A stretch of DNA of 16,762 bases from an uncultured Eubacteriales bacterium (GCA_934636325.1 CAKUAK010000126.1:1-16762), one strand, 5' to 3'; shown: positions 1-6,119, numbered from the stretch's first letter. Translations and numbers: made by a program. The notes: generated by a model from the letters alone, not told the origin.

Positions 1-9
1 GGCAGAGTA

Positions 10-917
10 TCAGTCGGCTGTAAACTGGGCCTTGAGCAGCCCGGCAAATGCTTTTATGCTGGCAGAGCAGTTATCCTTTTTCCAGAACAGGCAATAGTTC
101 TTCTGTATCGGCGACCGGCCGCGCATAAGGGGGATGCGGGCGATCGACCGTATATCCGAGGCCGGTGCCGGCGCGCCTCCCTCCGACGCCATGAAGCCCT
201 TGCGGCCGATGACCATGAGCCTGACCTCTTCAAGATTTTCGGCATAAAGAAAGGTGCTTTGTATGCCGATGACGTTTTGATAATATTCCTGCTCGATCTC
301 CTTCTGGGTAGGGGAGTATACAAGGATACAGGGCATGTTTTTAAGCTCGGGGGCGGTGATGGAGGTCAGCTGTGCCAGCGGGCTGCGGGCAGAGATCTCG
401 ATGCAGGTCGGAAGCTCGGCGAGGATCATATTGACATATTCATCGGAAAAGGCCCAGTGCTGGTCATTGAAAACAAGGTCGGCCTGACCCGAATGCAGCA
501 TGGTATAGAGATCCTCGTGATTGCCGTATTCAACGGTGACGGTAATATCAGGATTCTCTTCTGAGAACGGCTCTACCGCGCGATAAAACTCTCTGCCGGT
601 ATAGCTGCGCAGATATCCGATCTTCAGGGAGGCATGAGAGCCGCCGGCTATCTTTCTGGCCTCGCTGCACATCCGTTCATAGTCGGATGTGAGCACAAGG
701 CTTTTTCTGTAAAAATATTCCCCTGCGGGAGTCAGGCTGAAGGAACGGTTTTTTTGCGCTCGATCAGCTTAAAGCCCAGCTGACGTTCAAGGGCCTGTAT
801 CTGCTGCGATATGGCCGATTGAGAGATATAATTCTCTTCGGCGGCAAGTGAAAAGCTGTTCAGCCGGATGACCGACTGGAAATACTTGAGCTGCTTGAGC
901 GAGGATCGCCGGAACAA
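10..917 (-). pseudogene. LysR-family transcriptional regulator, frameshifted and missing its native start
   Basis: Two minus-strand reading frames together make one LysR regulator of about 297 residues, the usual size. The first (917 to about 750) carries the N-terminal winged helix-turn-helix: LKQLKYFQSV, then SLAAEENYISQSAISQQIQ and LERQLGFKLIER. The second (to the TGA at 10-12) carries the effector-binding domain, with YLRSYTGREFYRAVEPF and later DLVFNDQHWAFSDE. Between them is a run of seven T on the plus strand (749-755). Adding one base there restores a textbook link (ERK, NRSFSLTPAGEYFYRKS). As written, translation stops after ERKKTVPSA. The only upstream start is a TTG at 917 without a ribosome binding site, and residues before LKQLKYF are encoded by sequence belonging to the neighbouring MarR remnant. 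So the native start and promoter are gone. A sequencing error could explain the homopolymer change but not the fused 5' end. Confidence 0.85.
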
Positions 918-1089
918 GACGATACATCTGACCGAAGCCGGGAGGGGGGAGGCCGAACGGATCCTTCAGCCTGTGCGGCAAAGCGAGCGTCGGGCCATGG
1001 AGGGCCTGACAGCCGAGGAGAGAGAGATCTTCCTTTCGGCGACAAGACGATATGTTTTAGGCTGTAAAGAAGCTATGAAGGGGCGGTAA
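897..1089 (+). pseudogene. MarR-family regulator remnant (C-terminal third)
   Basis: From about 897 to the TAA at 1087-1089 the plus strand encodes EDRRNKTIHLTEAGRGEAER and then a helical tail ending in RRYVLGCKEAMKGR. This matches the wing (D-x-R-x-K-x-x-x-L-T-x-x-G) and the C-terminal dimerisation helices of MarR regulators. The dimerisation N-terminus and the helix-turn-helix, normally about 85 residues, are absent. Upstream sequence in this frame is the reverse complement of the LysR start and has no homology to MarR. The remnant sits 76 bases ahead of a MATE transporter gene in the same direction, the usual marR-MATE arrangement, so it was probably the local repressor of that pump. Confidence 0.75.
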
Positions 1090-1165
1090 GCCCTTCATCT
1101 TTGAGTATTTAGTCCAAAAAACTTACCGTATACAAACTTTACGAATATTTCAAGGGAGCATGCAC

Positions 1166-1673
1166 ATGGAGACAAATATGAAACCGGAGCACGAGATCAG
1201 CTTCCACTGGCTGATCCTCTTTGCTCTTCCGACCATCTTTTCGAGTATTTTTCCAACCTTTATACCACCGTTGACGGCGTTTTCGTGGCGCGGCGGTAAC
1301 GGCCGTGAGTTATATTTTCGGCAGCGGTGTCGTCATGGTGTTTGCCAAGGGCAACGCAAATGTCGCAGGCATCGCGCTGCGCGGCTTCCACATCGCCGCT
1401 GTCAGCTTTATCATGATGGCATACAATGTGTTCGCCTCGGGCTGGTTCACGGCGCTCAACGACGGCAAGACCTCGGCCATACTCTCTTTCTGCCGCACGA
1501 TAGTTTTCATGGCGCTGCCCGTTCTCGTCCTGCCCCGGATAATGGGCATGGACGGCGTGTGGCTTTCCATGGCGGCGGGCGAGATGATTAGCATCATAAT
1601 GAGCATATACTATTTAAAAAAGTTCCGTCATATATGGCATGCCGCGCCGGAGAAAATTGAACCTGCGGTTTAA
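1166..1673 (+). pseudogene. MATE-family multidrug efflux transporter, frameshifted and internally deleted
   Basis: A good Shine-Dalgarno site (AAGGGAG, 1152-1158) precedes ATG 1166; an ATG at 1160 is also in frame but too close. The N-terminus reads METNMKPEHEISFHWLILFA then LPTIFSSIF. Inserting one base into the T5 run at 1248-1252 gives SNLYTTVDGVFVAR, the hallmark first helix of MATE proteins. At about 1290 the sequence jumps to the C-terminal part: VSYIFGSGVVMVFAKGN, then three or four hydrophobic segments (GFHIAAVSFIMMAYNVFASG, MALPVLVLPRIMGMDGVWLS) and the basic tail YYLKKFRHIWHAA, stop 1671-1673. A typical MATE is about 450 residues; only about 40 plus about 125 remain, so roughly two thirds of the gene is deleted. 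It cannot make a working pump. Confidence 0.88.
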
Positions 1674-1701
1674 TGACATTCCGCTGCTGAGAGTGTATAA
1701 T
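1673..1701 (+). promoter_or_regulatory. Sigma-A-type promoter for the coiled-coil protein gene
   Basis: The -35 box ATGACA (1673-1678) matches TTGACA at five of six positions. The spacer is 17 bases and the -10 box is a perfect TATAAT (1696-1701). The -35 box starts on the last base of the MATE pseudogene stop codon. The start codon of the next gene is 42 bases after the -10 box. Confidence 0.75.
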
Positions 1702-1742
1702 AAAGGCATGAAAGAAACCGACAGGAGAAGGGAGATCGAAAA

Positions 1743-2381
1743 ATGAATCTTAAGGAAGCCTTTCGTTTTCAGAATAAGCTGCAAAGCCTCATGGACGAGG
1801 CCGAGATGATACTCTGTGACGATCAGAACATCACCGAGGTCAAGGTGACGGCGCTGCATAAAAAGGTCATGCCCGAAAAAGAGAACGAGGTCACGATAGA
1901 GCCCGCGCCCAGCCAGTATGCCGGGAGGATAAACGAGGTCGCATCGCTGCTTTTGTATCTTCTTGAAGAGCGCGAGAAGCTGTCGGCGGCGATACGCGAG
2001 GCAAAGGAAAAGCAGAGCATCGACATGGACAGCGAGGTCAGCCTCAACGGCAAGCGTCAGCGGTTGGCCGATATATTCAGGCATATGGTCGATCTGCGCA
2101 GCTCTGAAAAGCTGCTGCCCGGCGGCGCTGTCGGATATCGTTTCAATGCGGAGGGCAACCAGGTGGCCTATCGCTGCGATGCAGAGCGGGTCACGACCAT
2201 CAACTATGACCGCAATAAGATGCGCGGATGCCTCAAAAAGCTGACCGAAAGATCGGATGCCGTGAGCGCCGAGCTCGATCGCTGCCTCATCAATTCCAGC
2301 GTTGAATACGAGGCTCCCTTTGACGTCAACGACAGCTTTGCTTCGGTGATCGAGGATCATATCGAGAAGATATCCCGTTGA
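1743..2381 (+). CDS. Conserved-looking hypothetical coiled-coil protein (212 aa)
   Basis: The product is unknown to me. It is a soluble, charged, 212-residue protein with no signal peptide or membrane segment. Long helical stretches are evident: residues 1-25 (MNLKEAFRFQNKLQSLMDEA), 60-100 (INEVASLLLYLLEEREKL and following) and 160-190 (NKMRGCLKKLTERSDAVSAE), separated by a short strand-rich part (GYRFNAEGNQVAYRCDAERV). The C-terminus EYEAPFDVNDSF is distinctive. The layout of a leading helix, a central coiled coil and a helical C-terminus recalls the DIP1984 family, but I do not see enough identity to assign it. Start support: AGGGAG at 1729-1734, 8 bases from ATG, plus its own promoter. It is monocistronic, downstream of the dead MATE gene and unaffected by that decay. 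A 287-codon antisense frame (1614-2477) is a composition artefact. Confidence 0.85.
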   Translation: MNLKEAFRFQNKLQSLMDEAEMILCDDQNITEVKVTALHKKVMPEKENEVTIEPAPSQYAGRINEVASLLLYLLEEREKLSAAIREAKEKQSIDMDSEVSLNGKRQRLADIFRHMVDLRSSEKLLPGGAVGYRFNAEGNQVAYRCDAERVTTINYDRNKMRGCLKKLTERSDAVSAELDRCLINSSVEYEAPFDVNDSFASVIEDHIEKISR

Positions 2382-2719
2382 GCCGGGAAAGTGTCGGACC
2401 TTCCGAATGTGCCGGAGACGGGGCGGGCAGGATCGGTTCAGGTGCAGATGAACTATGAGGCTGCACATACAAAACACGATTTAAGGCATAGCGTCCCGAT
2501 CGACGGTGCAGGGTAATATAACGTCCCTTGCTTCGCTATTCGCCACACGCTTTTTCGCAAAAACCATATCGCGTTATACGCCGTTTCCCAAACAGCATCT
2601 CACGTTTCCCCATTTGTAATAAGCATAAAAGCCAAAGGCTTTATTTATCATGATCTAAGAGAGGCGTCCTTTGCCCGATCCCATAGAGGAGAGGGCAGGG
2701 GCACGCCGATCAAAATGAT
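2382..2719. other. Gene-poor spacer with small repeats
   Basis: About 340 bases lie between two stop codons facing each other. I see no convincing gene. It holds a 7-base inverted repeat (TATAACG near 2517-2523 and CGTTATA near 2571-2577), a small AAAGCC/GGCTTT hairpin (2628-2642), and a 10-base direct repeat ATGATCTAAG at 2650-2659 and 2715-2724, the second copy overlapping the stop of the XRE gene. None of these is enough to name an element. Confidence 0.5.
2628..2642 (-). terminator. Weak candidate terminator downstream of the XRE regulator
   Basis: AAAGCC and GGCTTT form a 6-base-pair stem with a 3-base loop. On the minus strand it is followed by an interrupted T-rich stretch (TTTATGCTTATT). 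It lies about 77 bases after the minus-strand gene's stop. The stem is short, so this is tentative. Confidence 0.3.
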
Positions 2720-3049
2720 CTAAGCCGCCTTGACGCTCCGGCGCATTTGAAGGGTCCGGCCGATAAAAGCATGTGCGCCGCGGGTTTCCTCCTGCGGCGC
2801 ACATATGATATCCGGCCTCTGTTTGGCCGGTACAAGTATTTCGTTCATGGAAACGCCCAGCAGCATACTCAGGGCATAGAGATTGTCGACCGAGGGAAGG
2901 CTTTTTCCCCATTGCCATTTGTAGATGGCCTGCGGGTCCTCGAAGCCGAAAAAGGTTTGAAGCTGCTTTACGCTGAGACCGCGTTCGCGGCGCAGCCGCA
3001 GGATGTTTCGTCCTGTCGCGGCAGGGTCGATGGCAGGGTAACGGCACAT
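2720..3049 (-). CDS. XRE-type helix-turn-helix transcriptional regulator (109 aa)
   Basis: A small DNA-binding protein, probably a repressor. Residues 13-72 form a Cro/C1-type helix-turn-helix: GRNILRLRRERGLSVKQLQT, then FFGFEDPQAIYKWQWGKSLP and SVDNLYALSMLLGVSMNEIL. The phrase QAIYKWQWGKSLPS is typical of clostridial regulators of this type. The remaining 37 residues are basic and unstructured-looking, with no recognised sensory domain. Start chosen at ATG 3049 because GGAGG (3059-3063 on the complement) is 9 bases upstream; another ATG only 4 bases after GGAGG opens a frame without homology. It is divergent from the small basic protein gene at 3168, so the 118 bases between could hold shared control sites. 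I could not identify the target. Confidence 0.85.
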   Translation of the reverse strand: MCRYPAIDPAATGRNILRLRRERGLSVKQLQTFFGFEDPQAIYKWQWGKSLPSVDNLYALSMLLGVSMNEILVPAKQRPDIICAPQEETRGAHAFIGRTLQMRRSVKAA

Positions 3050-3167
3050 TTCATATCGCCTCCGTATATTATTTTAAATTGGATATATCAGAATATACCG
3101 GTCAACGGGAAAAAGCAAGAGGTTTTATGAAACTGTAAAGAGACTGACATATTGGAGGTAATGCATA

Positions 3168-3368
3168 ATGCAGAAAATGATACCGCTGTGCAAGCAGAGC
3201 AAAAAGAAGCAGCGCGAGTTTTATAAAAAACAGCGCGGGTCGTGGTTCGGCGTCGATCCTGTGACACGGACGACGGCCAACAAAAAGGCCTATGATCGCA
3301 GACGGTCAAAAATATTTGATATACCGGACGCCGGGGACAGGGGAAACGACCCTGTCTCCGTTTTTTGA
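3168..3368 (+). CDS. Small basic conserved protein (66 aa) of unknown function
   Basis: A very basic 66-residue protein: MQKMIPLCKQSKKKQREFYK, then KQRGSWFGVDPVTRTTANKK and AYDRRRSK. The pattern of a basic helix, a short SWxGxxPVTR loop and a second basic segment is one I associate with small conserved Firmicutes proteins of unknown role, possibly nucleic-acid binding. GGAGG at 3154-3158 lies 9 bases before ATG 3168. The conserved part seems to end near residue 48. The last 15 or so residues (DAGDRGNDPVSVF) are encoded by a rho-independent terminator hairpin, and the TGA stop falls inside its T-run. This suggests the original stop codon was lost, or that the tail is not conserved. Confidence 0.75.
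   Translation: MQKMIPLCKQSKKKQREFYKKQRGSWFGVDPVTRTTANKKAYDRRRSKIFDIPDAGDRGNDPVSVF
3333..3366 (+). terminator. Strong rho-independent terminator overlapping the 3' end of the small basic gene
   Basis: GGGGACAGGG (3333-3342) pairs with CCCTGTCTCC (3350-3359) over 10 base pairs with one G-U pair and a 7-base loop, followed by one G and T6 (3361-3366). The whole structure lies inside the reading frame of the 66-residue protein, whose stop codon is 3366-3368. Confidence 0.85.
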
Positions 3369-3401
3369 TTTTAAGGTACGATCGCCGCTGGGGCATTCCC
3401 G

Positions 3402-3430
3402 GCATATTCCCATCCCAATATTCATAACCA
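3402..3430 (+). promoter_or_regulatory. Candidate sigma-E promoter of spoIIID
   Basis: GCATATT (3402-3408), a 14-base spacer and CATAACCA (3423-3430) resemble the mother-cell sigma-E consensus (ATATT, 14-15 bases, CATACAnT). The -10 match is good only in its first half. In Bacillus subtilis spoIIID is transcribed by sigma-E, which makes the placement sensible; the start codon follows 31 bases later. Confidence 0.5.
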
Positions 3431-3461
3431 TTATCAAAGCGTATTTAGGAGGGATCGGGAT

Positions 3462-3719
3462 ATGAAAGGAAACCCCGAAGAGAGAGCCGTCATGCTTGGT
3501 TTATATATAACCGAAAATAACGCCACCGTGAGACAGGCCGCCGCGGCCTTTGACATATCCAAATCTACGGTACATAAGGACGTCACACAGCGGCTGCCGC
3601 AGCTCAACCGCACCCTGTTTGAAGAGACCCGGAAGATACTTAAAAAGAACAAGGAGGAACGTCACATACGCGGCGGAGAGGCGACGCGGCAGAAATACCT
3701 CGTCATGCACGAAGAATAG
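3462..3719 (+). CDS. spoIIID: SpoIIID, mother-cell sporulation transcription factor
   Basis: SpoIIID is a small DNA-binding protein that represses and activates many mother-cell genes during endospore formation. The 85 residues align along their length with the family (B. subtilis SpoIIID is about 93). Residues 5-18 (PEERAVMLGLYITE) form the first helix. Residues 21-45 form the helix-turn-helix, TVRQAAAAFDISKSTVHKDV then TQRLP. The basic C-terminal motif RHIRGGEATRQKY occupies residues 67-79. The start is supported by AGGAGGG (3447-3453) 8 bases before ATG. It stands alone between a terminator upstream and the convergent CobW operon, which is the usual monocistronic state. Its presence implies that the organism is, or recently was, a spore former. 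Confidence 0.95.
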   Translation: MKGNPEERAVMLGLYITENNATVRQAAAAFDISKSTVHKDVTQRLPQLNRTLFEETRKILKKNKEERHIRGGEATRQKYLVMHEE

Positions 3720-3757
3720 CCCCGGGATAATGCCCACTAACTATCGGTGACGGGACG

Positions 3758-3792
3758 AAAAATACCCTCAGGATGCCGCGGCATCCTGAGGG
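3758..3792 (-). terminator. Rho-independent terminator of the CobW operon
   Basis: A perfect 28-base palindrome (3765-3792, arms CCCTCAGGATGCCG / CGGCATCCTGAGGG) lies just after the stop of the minus-strand gene. On the minus strand it is followed by TATTTTT (complement of 3758-3764). On the plus strand no T-run follows, so it mainly serves the CobW operon, though it could also slow transcripts from spoIIID. Confidence 0.8.
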
Positions 3793-3800
3793 GAAATGCT

Positions 3801-4745
3801 TTAGAAATAAACAAGCTCGTTTTCGGGCGGATCGGCCTTCTCGACCGATGTCGTATAGAGCATCGGACCTTCGGCGTCATAGAGCTTTACAAACTCTTTT
3901 TTGACCTCTGCCGTGATCATGACCCAGTCGCGGTTGGAGACGCGGGCATGATCCGGACTTTTGCATATCAGGCCGAGGAAGGTCTTGTCCTGATCGCAGC
4001 AGACCATGGCGAACCGGCCGGCGACGAAGCTGCCCTTGGGGAAGCGATCCGACTTGGCGACCATGCCCTTGAAACGTACCTTTTTGCCGTCGTATCTGTC
4101 GGGGTGATCCATACAGTCGACATACCATACCCCGAAATCCTCGTCATTGAGTTCGAGGATCTCGCCCGAAAGATCAAAGGGCGGGGTAGAGCCGTCGTCG
4201 TATTCCTCGTCGTGGCCGTCGACGAAGTCGAGATATATCTCGGCGCGGCGGTTGACCATTTTAAGGTTGCGGCGGCGCATCTGCTGGGCCAGCTCGGGGG
4301 TGCAGCGATTGATGATTATCATATCGGCGCCCATCAGCTTTTCCATCATTATGGCGCCCATATTTTTGACATACATTTCAAAGGTATTGGCGTCGGCAAT
4401 GGCGATAAGCTGATATATCGTCCAGTTGGGGGGCATCTTCTGCTCGAACTCGGCCAGCGACCACATGCCGTTGTATTCGACAAGGATCTGGTCGGGACGG
4501 TGCTTGAGCTCAAGCTGACGCATTTTCTCCGTCGTCAGGTCTTCTTCGTTTTCGATATATTCGACGGCGACGTTATAATACCGGGCAAGGCGGGCGGGAT
4601 CATATTCCTCTTCGCCCTGTTCGCAGACAAGGAACAAGGTCTTGTCTCCGCCGGTAAAATCCTCGCTGACCAGCATCGGCTTTATGAAGGTGCTTTTGCC
4701 GGCGTCAAGAAAACCTGATATGACGTATACCGGGATCTCTATCAT
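3801..4745 (-). CDS. CobW/COG0523 GTPase fused to a YcgQ-like (DUF1980) C-terminal domain
   Basis: A 314-residue cytoplasmic protein. Residues 1-165 are a CobW-type P-loop GTPase: VYVISGFLDAGKSTFIKP has the Walker A motif at 10-18, followed by CEQGEEEYD (41-49), LVEYNGMW (88-95) and a guanine-specificity position IINRCTPELAQQ (144-155). It lacks the CxCC metal site of classical COG0523 metallochaperones. Residues 195-314 (YDGKKVRFKGMVAKSDRFPK, GRFAMVCCDQDKTFLGLICK) resemble the C-terminal half of the YcgQ/TIGR03943 family, which is normally a separate protein next to a YcgR-type permease. That permease is not in the window. The gene is 18 bases downstream of the CxCC-bearing CobW gene; AGGAG lies 6 bases before its ATG. 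Likely role: partner of that protein in metal handling. The domain assignment is from memory of the family pattern. Confidence 0.85.
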   Translation of the reverse strand: MIEIPVYVISGFLDAGKSTFIKPMLVSEDFTGGDKTLFLVCEQGEEEYDPARLARYYNVAVEYIENEEDLTTEKMRQLELKHRPDQILVEYNGMWSLAEFEQKMPPNWTIYQLIAIADANTFEMYVKNMGAIMMEKLMGADMIIINRCTPELAQQMRRRNLKMVNRRAEIYLDFVDGHDEEYDDGSTPPFDLSGEILELNDEDFGVWYVDCMDHPDRYDGKKVRFKGMVAKSDRFPKGSFVAGRFAMVCCDQDKTFLGLICKSPDHARVSNRDWVMITAEVKKEFVKLYDAEGPMLYTTSVEKADPPENELVYF

Positions 4746-4763
4746 AAGGAACTCCTGAAAAGT

Positions 4764-5954
4764 TTATTTTGTGAAAAGCTCGTTGAGGGCGTCCTCGTCG
4801 AGCTTGGAGCCAATGACGCAGAAGCGGCCTGTGTAGTCGGCGGCGCCTGTGCGGACGCTGGCCTCGCTGGGAGTATAATCGAAGTGCAGCCACTGGCCGT
4901 CCTCGGAGGGAACTATGCCCTTGGCGCGCAGGACCTGACCGTACTTGTTGCAGTCGTCGAGCTCGGCAAGGATATACTCCAGCTTCTCTGTTGTATAGCG
5001 GCGGGGTGATTCAAGGCCCCAGCTGGTGAATACTTCATCGGCATGATGGTGATGATGGTGGTGGTCATGGTCGTGACCGCAGCCGCAGCTGCATTCCTCG
5101 TCATCATCGTGATGGTGGTGATGCTCATGCTCGTGATCATGACCGCAGCAGCACTCATCCTCGTCGTCATCGTGATGATGGTGGTGATGTTCGTGTTCGT
5201 GATCGTGACCGTGACCGCAGCAGCACTCGTCCTCGTCATCGTCGTCATGATGGTGATGATGCTCATGCTCATGGTCATGACCGCAGCAGCACTCGTCCTC
5301 GTCGTCATCATGATGATGGTGGTGCTCGTTGACCTCGGTCAGAAGCTCTTCGGCAAGGGTGTGGCCCGACATTGCTTCAAGGATCTGCTCGGCCTTGAGA
5401 TCATCCCAGGGTGTGGTGATGATGGGGGCGTTGGCGTTGTGCTTGCGCAGAAGCTCGACATCCTCCTCGACCTTTTCGGGGGTCATCGACTGTGTACGGC
5501 TTATAAGAATGGTGCCGGCATTGGCGACCTGGTCAATAAAGAACTCGCCGAAGTTGCGCAGGCAGATCTTGCACCTCGGTCCGTTTACGACCGCAACGGC
5601 AGAGCCAAGCTCCATGGGGACCTCTTCGCCGGCACGGATGACGGCCTTTGCGACATCGGACAGCTTGCCGACGCCCGAGGGCTCGATGATGACCCTGTCG
5701 GGGGCATAGTCGGTAACGACCTGCTTGAGGGCCTTTCCGAAATCACCGACCAGCGAGCAGCAGATGCAACCCGAGTTCATTTCGGTTATCTGTACGCCGG
5801 CATCCTTGAGGAAGCCGCTGTCAACGCCGATCTCGCCGAACTCGTTTTCAATAAGGACGACCTTTTCGCCCTTGAAAGCCTCGTCGAGGAGCTTTTTTAT
5901 CAGAGTCGTCTTGCCGGCCCCGAGAAAGCCTGAAATTATGTCGATTCTTGTCAT
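4764..5954 (-). CDS. CobW/COG0523 GTPase metallochaperone with a His/Asp/Cys-rich repeat domain
   Basis: A 396-residue G3E-family GTPase. Walker A is GFLGAGKTT (9-17); ENEFGEIGVD (36-45) and the metal motif CICC (63-66) follow, then IIEPSGVG (89-96). The position usually NKxD reads SRTQ (152-155), so guanine recognition may differ. Residues 211-304 are a hydrophilic insertion of four repeats, each polyHis, then acidic DDDEDE, then CCCG and HDHEHE. Residues 305-396 are the CobW C-terminal domain (DEVFTSWGLESPRRYTTEKL, LRAKGIVPSEDGQWLHFDY, GRFCVIGSKLDEDALNELF). COG0523 proteins deliver metals, mostly zinc, sometimes cobalt or nickel, to client enzymes; the repeat would buffer or load metal. Start: AAGGAG 8 bases before ATG 5954. 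First gene of a two-gene operon. No clear Zur box was found. Confidence 0.92.
   Translation of the reverse strand: MTRIDIISGFLGAGKTTLIKKLLDEAFKGEKVVLIENEFGEIGVDSGFLKDAGVQITEMNSGCICCSLVGDFGKALKQVVTDYAPDRVIIEPSGVGKLSDVAKAVIRAGEEVPMELGSAVAVVNGPRCKICLRNFGEFFIDQVANAGTILISRTQSMTPEKVEEDVELLRKHNANAPIITTPWDDLKAEQILEAMSGHTLAEELLTEVNEHHHHHDDDEDECCCGHDHEHEHHHHHDDDDEDECCCGHGHDHEHEHHHHHHDDDEDECCCGHDHEHEHHHHHDDDEECSCGCGHDHDHHHHHHHADEVFTSWGLESPRRYTTEKLEYILAELDDCNKYGQVLRAKGIVPSEDGQWLHFDYTPSEASVRTGAADYTGRFCVIGSKLDEDALNELFTK
5043..5324 (-). repeat. Four tandem coding repeats, metal-binding module
   Basis: In-frame imperfect tandem repeats of 63 to 81 bases lie inside the CobW gene: 5262-5324, 5190-5261, 5124-5189 and 5043-5123. 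Each encodes five or more His, an acidic run, a CCCG (CSCGCG in the last copy) and alternating His with Asp or Glu. The units differ in length by whole codons, as expected from in-frame slippage or unequal recombination. Three Cys per unit make 12 Cys in the domain. Confidence 0.92.
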
Positions 5955-5970
5955 ATTGAACGCTCCTTCT

Positions 5971-5987
5971 CCGCCGTTTTGCGGCGG
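5971..5987 (-). promoter_or_regulatory. Small hairpin in the 5' leader of the CobW operon
   Basis: CCGCCG (5971-5976) and CGGCGG (5982-5987) form a 6-base-pair all-GC stem with a 5-base loop, 16 bases before the start codon and just upstream of the AAGGAG site. It could affect ribosome access or mRNA stability. No T-run follows, so it is not a terminator. Confidence 0.45.
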
Positions 5988-6005
5988 TACATTTATTTCC
6001 TCTTT

Positions 6006-6033
6006 ATTTTATCCCAAATCGCAAAAAATGCAA
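6006..6033 (-). promoter_or_regulatory. Candidate promoter of the CobW operon
   Basis: On the minus strand TTGCAT (complement of 6028-6033), a 16-base spacer and TAAAAT (complement of 6006-6011) resemble a sigma-A promoter. It lies about 50 bases upstream of the CobW start codon and would place the hairpin at 5971-5987 in the leader. Confidence 0.5.
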
Positions 6034-6077
6034 GCCCGGAGGGGAAAAGGTTTTCAATCAGTACACAAATATATATG

Positions 6078-6111
6078 AAAAAGGCGGCCGGATGCCATAA
6101 GGCCCAGCCGC
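6078..6111 (-). terminator. Candidate terminator of the ABC importer operon
   Basis: On the minus strand GCGGC (complement of 6107-6111) pairs with GCCGC (complement of 6084-6088), with an inner GCC/GGC pairing, followed by CTTTTTC. It begins within 10 bases of the lipoprotein gene's stop. Confidence 0.5.
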
Positions 6112-6119
6112 GTGGAAGA

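Noticed and set aside
1614..2477. Long minus-strand frame (287 codons) antisense to the coiled-coil gene
   Set aside because: No ribosome binding site or homology; the plus strand has a promoter, a ribosome binding site and protein-like composition.
2655..3047. Alternative minus-strand frame overlapping the XRE regulator
   Set aside because: It runs in a different frame with no recognisable domain, while the 3049 start gives a clear XRE helix-turn-helix.
3081..3099. Palindromic operator between the XRE gene and the small basic gene
   Set aside because: The apparent dyad fails at several inner positions when the arms are paired base by base.
3747..4718. Long plus-strand frame antisense to the CobW-YcgQ gene
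   Set aside because: It is the complement of a clear CobW protein and has no family motif of its own.
5043..5324. CRISPR-like or direct-repeat array
   Set aside because: The repeats are contiguous coding units with no unique spacers, and encode a His/Cys domain in frame.
5043..5933. Plus-strand frame rich in Met and Val opposite the CobW repeats
   Set aside because: Its low-complexity start is just the reverse reading of His and Asp codons; no start signal or homology.
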